Shown one piece after another: positions 32,083-39,801 of a stretch of 64,000 nucleotides of DNA. The first letter of the stretch is position 1; each line of letters opens with the position of its first letter. The stretch comes from Cupriavidus pauculus. Its GTDB lineage: Bacteria > Pseudomonadota > Gammaproteobacteria > Burkholderiales > Burkholderiaceae. The position numbers were made by a program, and so were the translations under genes. The notes beneath the pieces are model-generated. The model searched no databases and was not told where the DNA came from. It was given only the letters and a program-made list of their open reading frames with translations. The DNA lies in assembly GCF_002858765.1 (NCBI RefSeq), contig NZ_PJRP01000012.1, positions 113,760 through 177,759 on the forward strand. The letters run 5' to 3'.

Positions 32083-32406
32083 TCAGTAGTCTTCGCGCCA
32101 GCGCTGCTCGCGGTGCCATTCGTGTTCGCGCCAGCGTTGCTCACGGCGCCATTCACGCTCGCGCCAGCGCTGTTCGCGGTAGCCCTCGTAGTAACCGGGG
32201 GCTACCACCACGGGTCGCGGCTCGACCACCACCGGCCGCGGCGCCACGTAGACAGGCGCGGGTTGGTAGTAGACCGGCGCCGGCGGGGGTGCGGCCACGT
32301 ACGCCGGCACGCCGATGCCGATGTCGAAATTGACGTGCGCCTCGGCGGCGGCAGAAGCCGTGAGGGCGGAAAGACCGATCAGACTGGCGATGAGGAACCT
32401 GGACAT
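32083..32406 (-). CDS. Small secreted repeat protein, Trp/Arg/Glu-rich
   Basis: A 107-residue protein with a signal peptide (FLIASLIGLSALTASAAAEA). A Pro/Val/Tyr-rich centre (APPPAPVYYQPAPVYVAPRP) follows. The C-terminal third is made of tandem units resembling EQRWREREWRR and EQRWREHEWHR. Similar proteins with Tyr/Pro segments and charged tails occur in Burkholderiales envelopes, function unknown. The DNA of the tail is itself a roughly 30-bp repeat. It is probably periplasmic or outer-membrane associated. Confidence 0.68.
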   Translation of the reverse strand: MSRFLIASLIGLSALTASAAAEAHVNFDIGIGVPAYVAAPPPAPVYYQPAPVYVAPRPVVVEPRPVVVAPGYYEGYREQRWREREWRREQRWREHEWHREQRWREDY

Positions 32407-32536
32407 GTAGAGCACCTTTGCTCGGGTTGCTGCGTGGATGCCGATACTAACGGCGCGCCGTGCGGTCCGTTGACCCGGTCGCAGGTGTCTTTGTAAGCTG
32501 TTGTATCCAATGTCTGGCGGTCTGGGTGCGCGGCGT

Positions 32537-32758
32537 TTACTGGCTGGTCGCGTCCTCGTCGCCTTCGCCGGCGCTGCGCTCGTTGGCGGTCTTGCCCGGC
32601 GACGGGTCGTCCGGCCGCAGTGCGTGACCCGAGTTTTCGTCGTCCACCAGGCCATTGCCCTCGCCCGAGACCTTCACTGCGAGGATCTCGACGACATGAT
32701 CGGGTTCGTCCTGTTCCGGCTGGCTGTTACGTGTTGATGCATCTTCGCGGGCTGCCAT
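32537..32758 (-). CDS. Small acidic hypothetical protein
   Basis: Encodes 73 residues, highly polar and acidic (MAAREDASTRNSQPEQDEPD, then DDPSPGKTANERSAGEGDED), likely disordered. Codon use is compatible with coding. The opposite strand also has an open frame over the same bases, and the Shine-Dalgarno sequence (TGAG) is weak. I keep it as a tentative gene because the start, length and composition fit small conserved proteins of these bacteria. No function is suggested. Confidence 0.4.
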   Translation of the reverse strand: MAAREDASTRNSQPEQDEPDHVVEILAVKVSGEGNGLVDDENSGHALRPDDPSPGKTANERSAGEGDEDATSQ

Positions 32759-33088
32759 GGTGCGCTCATCTATCGAGTCTTAATGGGAGATTAAGTAGGA
32801 GACAAGGGAAGGCGGTGCAAGGTCCAGACCACGCCCTGACGGCGTCGGCAGCGCGCGCCCTGCCCCGCTTGAATGGAGAAAACCGCAGGCGACGGCTTGC
32901 AAAATCTACATGCCCAGGGCATCCGCTTCCATACGGATCCCGCCGGGCGCCGTCACGGTGACCAGTCGGGCAAACCAGCCTGCGGCGCGCTGCACGAATA
33001 TCGATAGGCAAAAACATTCGTTCGGCGCTACGCGCCACGTTCTTAGCATGACCGCTTTCCCAAGACATCCGGTTCAGGAGAGAGGCGT
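32759..33088. other. Intergenic region, 330 bp
   Basis: Upstream region of the sulfatase operon. I see no supported gene and no clear promoter or operator; only the Shine-Dalgarno AGGAGAGAGG next to 33089 stands out. Confidence 0.5.
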
Positions 33089-35062
33089 ATGACAAGAACG
33101 ACAGCAGCGTCCCGTAGCAACCGAAGCACCCCGGCACGGCGGGTGCTGGCAGGCCTGTGCGCCACGGCCGTAACGCTGATGGGCGGCTGCGGCAGCGACG
33201 ACGCGTCAACAACGTCCTCCAACAATCCGACGCCGACAACGGTGGCCACGAAGAAGCCCAACATCATCTTCATCATGGCCGACGACCTTGGCTATTCGGA
33301 CCTGGGCGCCTTCGGCAGTGAAATCCGAACGCCCAATCTCGATGCACTGGTGAAGCAGGGTCGCATCCTGGCCAACCATCACACGGCGGCGGTCTGCGCG
33401 GTGACGCGCTCGATGATCATCTCGGGCACCGACCACCACCTGGTAGGCCAGGGCACCATGGCAACCACCGACGTGAACTACGTCGACGAGAACAACGCGC
33501 CCAAGCCCGGCTACGAGGGCTATCTGAACGACCGCGCGCTGTCGATCGCCCAATTGCTCAAGGATGGCGGCTATCACACGTACATGGCCGGCAAGTGGCA
33601 CCTGGGCAGCGGGCTGCCCAATGCCACGAACCAGGGGGCGAACGTTGGCACGACGTCGCCGGGACAGACGCCGGTGTCGTGGGGCTTCGAGAAGAGCTAC
33701 GCGCTGCTGGGCGGCGGTGGCGACCACTTCGGCCGCAACGGCAGCACGGCGTATGTGGAAGACGACCACTACGTAACACCGAACACCACCAGCTTCTTCT
33801 CGTCCGACTTCTATACGTCGACGATCCTCAAGTACATCGATTCGAGCACCGGCAAGAATGCCGATGGCAAGCCGTTCTTTGCGTACCTGACCTACCAGGC
33901 GCCGCACTCGCCGCTGCAGGCGCCGGCGGCGTACATCGACCGTTACAAGGGCGCCTACGATGCTGGCTACGCGCCCATCCAGGCGGCGCGGCTGGCGCGG
34001 CAGAAGGCGCTGGGGCTGATTCCGGCCGACTTCGCGCCGAACGCCGGGCGCGACGAGACACTGGCGGTGACGCCGAAGTCCGCGAACTGGGGCACGGCGT
34101 CGGCCAACTACATCACGTCGACCAACAGCGCGGCGCAGGGCGGCGTGGATACCCGCGTGGCGAATGCCAACAAGAAGTGGGACAGCCTGACGGCCGACGA
34201 AAAGCGTGCCCAGGCCCGCTACATGGAAATCTTCGCGGCGATGGTCGAGAACCTGGACGACAACGTCGGCCGCCTGGTGCAGCACCTGAAGGACATTGGC
34301 GAGTACGACAACACGCTGATCGTCTTCCAGAGCGATAACGGTCCGGAAGCCAGCTACTACGAGTTCAGCGGCAACTACGACCAGAGCTACGACACGAAGA
34401 ACGCAGACCCGGCCGTCTATCCGACGCTGGGCACCACGGCTTACAAAGGGTCCAGCAATCTCGACTATGGCCAGCGCTGGGCCGAGGTCAGCGCCACGCC
34501 GTTCCGGCTCTGGAAGTCGTACCCGGCGGAAGGCGGCCACTCGGTGCCGACCATCGTCAAGCTGCCCGGTGCGGCGCCCGCGCAGCAGGCTGCGCAACTC
34601 AATGCCTTCACCCATGTGGTGGACCTGGCGCCCACGTTCCTGGACATTGCCGGCGTCGTCGCACCCAGCACGCCAGCGGCGCCGCTCTATGACAGCAAGG
34701 GGGTCAACCGCAACGCGGGCAAGGTGGTCTACGACGGCCGCAACGTGTATCCGATCACCGGGCTGTCGCTGCTGCCGACGCTGCAGGGCAAGGCCACTGG
34801 CCCGGCACGCGCCACGTTCGCGGAAGAGCTTTACGGCCGCACCTACGTCTACGCCGACAACTGGAAGGCCACGTGGATCGAGCCGCCGTTCGGGCCGGCC
34901 AATGGCGAATGGCAGCTGTTCGACATCCGTGCGGACCGCGGCGAGACCAGCGACCTTGCCGTGCAGCGCCCCGACGTGGTGGCGGACCTCAAGGCGAAGT
35001 GGAACGACTACGCCAAGGCGGTCGGTGCGGTGCTGCCGAAGGTGCCGGGCATGATCTACTGA
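33089..35062 (+). CDS. Sulfatase (arylsulfatase family), exported
   Basis: A 657-residue sulfatase with an N-terminal signal and a possible lipobox ending at Cys34 (TAVTLMGGCGS). The metal-binding start NIIFIMADDLGYSDLGAFGS and TPNLDALVKQGR are canonical. The formylglycine site is AVCAVTRSMIISG with Cys103. The usual CxPxR motif is CAVTR here, with Val replacing Pro. KWHLGSG and FFAYLTYQAPHSPLQAPAAY carry further active-site residues. It hydrolyses a sulfate ester, probably in the periplasm. AGGAG precedes the ATG. The FGE homologue next door suggests Cys103 is matured in the same compartment. The substrate is unknown. Confidence 0.9.
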   Translation: MTRTTAASRSNRSTPARRVLAGLCATAVTLMGGCGSDDASTTSSNNPTPTTVATKKPNIIFIMADDLGYSDLGAFGSEIRTPNLDALVKQGRILANHHTAAVCAVTRSMIISGTDHHLVGQGTMATTDVNYVDENNAPKPGYEGYLNDRALSIAQLLKDGGYHTYMAGKWHLGSGLPNATNQGANVGTTSPGQTPVSWGFEKSYALLGGGGDHFGRNGSTAYVEDDHYVTPNTTSFFSSDFYTSTILKYIDSSTGKNADGKPFFAYLTYQAPHSPLQAPAAYIDRYKGAYDAGYAPIQAARLARQKALGLIPADFAPNAGRDETLAVTPKSANWGTASANYITSTNSAAQGGVDTRVANANKKWDSLTADEKRAQARYMEIFAAMVENLDDNVGRLVQHLKDIGEYDNTLIVFQSDNGPEASYYEFSGNYDQSYDTKNADPAVYPTLGTTAYKGSSNLDYGQRWAEVSATPFRLWKSYPAEGGHSVPTIVKLPGAAPAQQAAQLNAFTHVVDLAPTFLDIAGVVAPSTPAAPLYDSKGVNRNAGKVVYDGRNVYPITGLSLLPTLQGKATGPARATFAEELYGRTYVYADNWKATWIEPPFGPANGEWQLFDIRADRGETSDLAVQRPDVVADLKAKWNDYAKAVGAVLPKVPGMIY

Positions 35063-35069
35063 GGCGGCC

Positions 35070-36095
35070 GTGGCATTGCATCGATTCCATCGGCTGTGGA
35101 AGATCGCTGGCGCCACCTTTGTGGCGGGGCTGGCGGCAACGCTGGCGGTGCGCGCCGTGCCGCTGCATGGCGCGGCGGCACTGGGCACGCCGCGCCAGTG
35201 CGCCGCCTACACAGGTCTGCCCGATGACTGGCGCAAGCAGGGCACGGCAGGCATGGCGCACGTGCGCGGCGGTGAATTCGTACCGGGCACCACGCTCGGC
35301 TATCCCGATGAGCGGCCAGCGGGCAAGACGCGCGTGGGCAGTTTCTGGATCGACCGCACCGAAGTCACCAACGCGCAGTTCGCCGCCTTTGTGCAGGCCA
35401 CCGGCTATCGCACCGAAGCGGAACGCGCCGGGGAGGCCGTGGTGTTCCACAAGCCGACTGACGACGAACTGCAACAACGGCCCTATGCGTGGTGGTCGAT
35501 GGTGCGCGGCGCCGACTGGCGGCATCCGTCGGGGCCGGCATCGACCATCGACAGCAAGGACAACCAGCCGGTGACGCTGGTGACGCAGGCCGATGCCCGC
35601 GCGTACGCGCAGTGGCTGGGCCGCGACTTGCCGACCGAGGACGAATGGGAGTACGCGGCCAAGGCCGGCCAGACCGGCGCCGCGCTGGAAACCGCGCCCA
35701 CCAACGCGGATGGCACGCCAACGGCCAACTACTGGCAAGGGGTGTTCCCCGTATTGAACAGTGCCCGCGACGGCTTCGATGGCCTGGCGCCGGTGGGGTG
35801 CTTCACGGCGAATGCGTTCGGTCTGTACGACATGATCGCCAACGCGTGGGAATGGACCGCCGACCCCTATACCGGGCCGCGCCAGTCGCACGCCAATGGC
35901 GATACCGCGTTCGTGGCGGCGCTGTCGGGCCAATCCGGCAAGCCGCGCGACACGCGCATGGCCGTCATCAAGGGTGGCTCGTTCCTGTGCGCGCCGGACT
36001 TCTGCGTGCGCTATCGGGCGTCGGCGCGCGAACCCGCCGAGCGCGACCTGCCGACTTCGCACATCGGCTTCCGAACGGTGCTGCGCGATGGTTAA
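35070..36095 (+). CDS. Formylglycine-generating-enzyme (SUMF1) family protein, exported
   Basis: Encodes 341 residues. An N-terminal hydrophobic segment (AGATFVAGLAATLAVRAVPL) indicates export or anchoring. The FGE-sulfatase domain covers most of the rest: FWIDRTEVTNAQFAAFVQAT, LPTEDEWEYAAKAG, NAWEWTADPY and GGSFLCAPDFCVRYRASAR. Two cysteines, 307 and 312, match the copper-binding pair of true FGEs, supporting catalysis of Cys-to-formylglycine conversion in sulfatases. Start is GTG, with GAGG five bases earlier, seven bases after the sulfatase stop. Its close coupling makes the upstream sulfatase the likely substrate. Most characterised bacterial FGEs are cytosolic, so the leader is notable. 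Confidence 0.88.
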   Translation: MALHRFHRLWKIAGATFVAGLAATLAVRAVPLHGAAALGTPRQCAAYTGLPDDWRKQGTAGMAHVRGGEFVPGTTLGYPDERPAGKTRVGSFWIDRTEVTNAQFAAFVQATGYRTEAERAGEAVVFHKPTDDELQQRPYAWWSMVRGADWRHPSGPASTIDSKDNQPVTLVTQADARAYAQWLGRDLPTEDEWEYAAKAGQTGAALETAPTNADGTPTANYWQGVFPVLNSARDGFDGLAPVGCFTANAFGLYDMIANAWEWTADPYTGPRQSHANGDTAFVAALSGQSGKPRDTRMAVIKGGSFLCAPDFCVRYRASAREPAERDLPTSHIGFRTVLRDG

Positions 36096-36885
36096 GCCGC
36101 TGCTGGTGGCGATAGGCTGTGTCTGGGCGCTGCACCTGCCGGCGAGGGCCGAAACGCAGGTCCGTGTACCGCCCGAAACCCGACACGTGGTGCGTATCGG
36201 CGTCGTGACGCAGGGTGACCGTGAACTCGTGGAAGCCGCGTCTGCGGCCAACGCGGGCGGCGCGGCGCAACTGCTGGCGGTGTCCTTGCCCGACACCGCC
36301 GCAGTGCGCAAGGCGCTGCGGGCGCAGCGCATCGATGCGTCGATTGCCGAGGATGCCCCGGCATTGGCGGGCGATGCGTCGGTCTGCGCGGTGGTGCATA
36401 CGGTGACCTATCCGATGGGGCTGTACGCCGGGAAGATCGCGGCACTGCGGCAGGTGCCGGTCAACGCGGTCGTGGCGATACCGGCAGCACGCGCCGATCA
36501 GGGTCGTGCGCTGCTGCTGCTGCAGAACCACGGACTGATCCGTATCGATGGCGAGGCCGGCCTGCAGCCGCAGGTCAGCGACATCATCGACAATCCGCGC
36601 AAGCTGCGCTTCGAGCGTTTGCCGGCGCAACGGCTGGCTGCCGCCTTGCGAAGCGCCGCGTTGGTGGCGCTGCCCTACGCGGCGGCCGATGCTGCCGGGC
36701 TGGCCCCGGCGCGTGACGCGCTTGGCATCGAGGATGCCCGCGTGCCGTGGGCCAATGTGCTGGCGGTACGTGTGGCCGACTGTCGGGCTGGGTGGGTGGC
36801 GCAGACGGTCAGCGCGCTGCATGCCCCGGCGGTGAAGGCTTTCATCCTGACGCGCTTCAACGATTCGGTGCGTCGGCCATGGTAG
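36088..36885 (+). CDS. NLPA/MetQ-type periplasmic binding protein
   Basis: A 265-residue binding protein overlapping the FGE gene by eight bases. A signal peptide (LLVAIGCVWALHLPARAE) appears to be cleaved at ARA-ET, so it is probably soluble rather than a lipoprotein. NLPA-family features are YPMGLYAGKIAALRQVPVNA, VVAIPAARADQGRALLLLQN, IIDNPRKLRFERLPAQRL and PWANVLAVRVAD. Classic members bind methionine for an ABC transporter. No permease or ATPase genes adjoin, and the sulfatase context suggests a sulfur-containing organic ligand, which is inference only. Confidence 0.8.
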   Translation: MVKPLLVAIGCVWALHLPARAETQVRVPPETRHVVRIGVVTQGDRELVEAASAANAGGAAQLLAVSLPDTAAVRKALRAQRIDASIAEDAPALAGDASVCAVVHTVTYPMGLYAGKIAALRQVPVNAVVAIPAARADQGRALLLLQNHGLIRIDGEAGLQPQVSDIIDNPRKLRFERLPAQRLAAALRSAALVALPYAAADAAGLAPARDALGIEDARVPWANVLAVRVADCRAGWVAQTVSALHAPAVKAFILTRFNDSVRRPW

Positions 36886-36890
36886 GAGGC

Positions 36891-37817
36891 ATGGTGGACG
36901 GTGATCGCGTCGCGGTCGGTTTTCAATGCACCGCCTGCGGCAAGTGCTGCAATTCCCCGCCGCTGATGAGCATGGACGAGTTGTTCCGCCACGCCGGTCG
37001 CTTTGTCGGGGCGCTGTCGCTGCGCCGCGTGCGGCCGCCACGGGTCGGCATCCGGCACGTGGTGGACGGGCACCTCGTGGAGGTCACGGCTGACGATGTG
37101 GCGGCGTTTGCCGCGCTGGCGCGCCGCCAGGGTCATCCGCTGCCGAATGGCGACGTGCTGATGATCGCCACGCAGGCCATCGACTATCCGTCGCGCGGGC
37201 GCTGTCCCGCACTGGCCGACGATGGCCGCTGCACGATCCACGCGTCCCGCCCATCCACCTGCGCCATGGTGCCGCTCGACGCCTGGGTGCCAGACCGGCT
37301 CCAGGCGGTGTCGCTGGCGGCCAAGCGACGCGGCGGCGATCACGATATCGGCGCCGACTGCCTGGCCGTCGTGCCGTCCACGCCATCGCCGTCGCCGTCG
37401 CGTCCTCGGCCGGGTGGCCATATCCCGCTGGTTGTGGCGGGGGCGGTTGCCGACCGCGACTACGCCGCAGCGCTGGCCCGGCGCCGCGACGATGAGGCCG
37501 ACGACAAGCATCAATGGGGCGATGCCGTGTACCGCCTGCTGGCGCCCGAACTGCTGGGCCCGGCACGCGGCATCGAATCCATCCCCTTTGCCGGCTACCG
37601 AACCTTGCCGCTGGTGCCGGTGCTGGCCGTGCTGGCCAATGGCGGGCCCGAGACCCGGGCCCGCTGCCTGAGCTACATCGGCGCCCAGCGACGGCTGATC
37701 GCCGCATCGCTCGAGGCCGCCTTGGCCCGGCGCCGTGTCGATGACAAACCGATGACGGCACAGCTTCGGCAGTTCGACGCCACTTTGTCTGCCTTGGGCC
37801 AACGCCTGGCGCACTGA
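36891..37817 (+). CDS. YkgJ-family cysteine-cluster protein
   Basis: A 308-residue protein with the CxxCxxCC-type motif FQCTACGKCCNSPPLMS near the N-terminus. A second cluster (GRCPALADDGRCTIHASRPS, ending in TC) follows. This is the signature of the UPF0153/YkgJ group, thought to bind Fe-S or zinc. The start is ambiguous. ATG 36879 overlaps the preceding stop, ATG 36891 is given, and GTG 36894 is also possible, because AGGAGG (36884-36889) lies very close. It ends the sulfatase operon. A role in metal-dependent maturation is conceivable but not shown. Confidence 0.76.
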   Translation: MVDGDRVAVGFQCTACGKCCNSPPLMSMDELFRHAGRFVGALSLRRVRPPRVGIRHVVDGHLVEVTADDVAAFAALARRQGHPLPNGDVLMIATQAIDYPSRGRCPALADDGRCTIHASRPSTCAMVPLDAWVPDRLQAVSLAAKRRGGDHDIGADCLAVVPSTPSPSPSRPRPGGHIPLVVAGAVADRDYAAALARRRDDEADDKHQWGDAVYRLLAPELLGPARGIESIPFAGYRTLPLVPVLAVLANGGPETRARCLSYIGAQRRLIAASLEAALARRRVDDKPMTAQLRQFDATLSALGQRLAH

Positions 37818-37899
37818 CTTATTTGTGCTGTATAAAGCTCATGTATCGGATTTAGCCCGTCTTCGTATCATCTTTGTATCGTTTCTGTATCAAAAAGCC

Positions 37900-37926
37900 T
37901 AAAGAACCACTTTGCGTCGACGTAAA
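37900..37926 (+). promoter_or_regulatory. Possible sigma-28 (FliA) promoter of fliD
   Basis: TAAA (37900-37903), a 15-base spacer and GACGTAAA (37919-37926) match the FliA consensus TAAA-N15-GCCGATAA at all four -35 and five of eight -10 positions. It lies 73 bp ahead of fliD. The match is suggestive, not strong. Confidence 0.35.
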
Positions 37927-37998
37927 CCTGGATGTCAGGACATTCAGGTGACGCAGCGCCTGGGTGACAAGAAACGAACAAGAAGAAGGGCACACACC

Positions 37999-39456
37999 AT
38001 GGCAGCGATTTCCTCCCTCGGGGTTGGGGCCAACCTCGAACTGTCCACATTGCTGGACAAGTTGTCCGCCGCCGAGCGCGCGCCGCTGACGGCACTGGAC
38101 AACCAGCACGCGGCGTACCAGACCCGCCTGACCGCCTATGGGACGGTCAAGAGCATGCTCACCAGCTTCCAGGCCACGGCCAAGGCGCTGATGAACCGGG
38201 ACACGTTCGGCGCGGTCAAGTCCGCGGTGGGCAATTCCGACATCATGACGGTGACCACCGCCGCCAACGCCGTACCGAGCGACCTCAGCGTCAACGTGAC
38301 GCGCCTGGCGCAGGCCCAGTCGCTGGCCGGCACCGGGTACGCCAAGCAGGACGTGCAGATCGGCTCGGGCACGCTGACGTTCGAGTTCGGCACCACGACC
38401 GGCTGGGACGAAGCCAGCGGCACCTACCTGAGCCCCGGGTTCAACCCCAATGCGTCCACCACCGACGTCCCCAACCCCCGCACGGTCACCATCGACCCGG
38501 GCAAGGGGTCGCTGCAGGACATCCGCGATGCCATCAACAAGGCTGGCATCGGCGTCAAGGCCAGCATCATCAACGATGGCAGCGCCACGCCGTACCGCCT
38601 GATCCTGACGTCGGACAAGACCGGCGAGACGATGAGCATGCGCGTCTCGGGTTCGTCGCCCGAGCTGCAAGGGGTGGCGGGCTACGACCCGACCACGCCG
38701 GGCTCGAACGCGATGAAGGAAACGCTGCGCGCCACCAATGCGGCGCTGACGGTCAATGGCATCGCCATCACCAGCACCAGCAACACCGTGGTGGACGCCG
38801 CGCAGGGCGTGACCATGACGCTCAAGAAGACCGGCACGACGTCGCTGTCGATGACGCAGGACACCGACAGCATCAAGAACGCCGTGCAGGCGATGGTGAC
38901 CGCGTACAACAACATCCAGTCCTCGATCAAGTCGCTGACCTCGTTCGACACCAAGGCGATGACCAAGGGTGCGCTCAACGGTGACTCGTCGATCCGCGGC
39001 ATCCAGACGACCATCCGCGCCGTGCTGAACACGCCTGAAGCGGGCATGCCGGCCAAGGCCCCGACCATGCTGGCCGCGATTGGCGTGTCGATGCAGAAGG
39101 ACGGCACGATGGCCATCGACAGCAAGAAGCTGGACGCCGCGCTGAAGGACAACCTGCCCACCGTGACGCAGCTGTTCTCGGGCGACGGCACCACGGGTGG
39201 CTTCGGCCGCCGACTGTCCGATGCGGTGGACAAGATGACCGGCGAAAGCGGCCCGATCGGCGCGGTCACGACCGGCATCGAGCGCAGCATGAAGGACATC
39301 GAGAAGCGCTACGAGGACTTGAGCACCCGCATCGACGGGAAGATCGAGCGCATCCGCAAGCAGTTCACCGCGCTCGACCTGGCGGTGGCCCAGATGAACA
39401 ACACCAAGAACTACCTCACGCAGCAGTTCCAGGCGTTGACGAACTCGAAGAAGTAA
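37999..39456 (+). CDS. fliD: Flagellar hook-associated protein 2 (filament cap)
   Basis: A 485-residue FliD. The N-terminal domain begins MAAISSLGVGANLELSTLLD, the HAP2 start, with FliD_N continuing through YQTRLTAYGTVKSMLTSFQA. The C-terminal domain includes VQAMVTAYNNIQSSIKSLTS and closes with VAQMNNTKNYLTQQFQALT, the coiled D0 helix. It caps the flagellar filament outside the cell and guides flagellin assembly. There is no fliC, fliS or fliT next to it, so this copy lies outside a main flagellar operon. A weak FliA-type promoter precedes it and a good terminator follows. Confidence 0.93.
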   Translation: MAAISSLGVGANLELSTLLDKLSAAERAPLTALDNQHAAYQTRLTAYGTVKSMLTSFQATAKALMNRDTFGAVKSAVGNSDIMTVTTAANAVPSDLSVNVTRLAQAQSLAGTGYAKQDVQIGSGTLTFEFGTTTGWDEASGTYLSPGFNPNASTTDVPNPRTVTIDPGKGSLQDIRDAINKAGIGVKASIINDGSATPYRLILTSDKTGETMSMRVSGSSPELQGVAGYDPTTPGSNAMKETLRATNAALTVNGIAITSTSNTVVDAAQGVTMTLKKTGTTSLSMTQDTDSIKNAVQAMVTAYNNIQSSIKSLTSFDTKAMTKGALNGDSSIRGIQTTIRAVLNTPEAGMPAKAPTMLAAIGVSMQKDGTMAIDSKKLDAALKDNLPTVTQLFSGDGTTGGFGRRLSDAVDKMTGESGPIGAVTTGIERSMKDIEKRYEDLSTRIDGKIERIRKQFTALDLAVAQMNNTKNYLTQQFQALTNSKK

Positions 39457-39484
39457 GACGTTCCAGGCTGGCGCCTGGGGTGGG

Positions 39485-39520
39485 AAAGGGCGATGGCTTT
39501 GGCTGTCGCCCTTTTTGTTT
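39485..39520 (+). terminator. Rho-independent terminator of fliD
   Basis: AAAGGGCGA (39485-39493) pairs with TCGCCCTTT (39506-39514), running into TTTTTGTTTT. It lies 28 bases after the fliD stop. Confidence 0.85.
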
Positions 39521-39692
39521 TATCGCGTGGGTGGGACTGATCCGATCGCTTCATCTGCTCGCCAAGTCAGGGCTCGCCATGCCATGGAGGCGGTAAAAAT
39601 CAGCGATGGGGCTTCCACGGCAAGCGCCTGCAGCGAGAAGGCGGCCGCGAGATCTTTGGGGGCAGCAAGGACATCGGCACAGTGCATTCGCC

Positions 39693-39724
39693 GAAAACAA
39701 AACGGCCCGCATCGCTGCGGGCCG
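39693..39724 (-). terminator. Rho-independent terminator of the chemoreceptor gene
   Basis: On the minus strand GGCCCGC (39723-39717) pairs with GCGGGCC (39710-39704) and is followed by GTTTTGTTTT. It lies 80-110 bases after the stop of the leftward chemoreceptor gene. The region between this and the fliD terminator holds no gene. Confidence 0.8.
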
Positions 39725-39801
39725 GCAAGTCTGGCAAAAACGCTATAACGCTTTCACGCGTTTCTTTTCGGACTTCCCCTTCCTTACAACGCCTACAACT
39801 T

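Noticed and set aside
32501..32737. Plus-strand small membrane-like frame opposite the 73-residue acidic protein
   Set aside because: No Shine-Dalgarno sequence and a poor fit; the minus-strand frame is slightly better supported though also weak.
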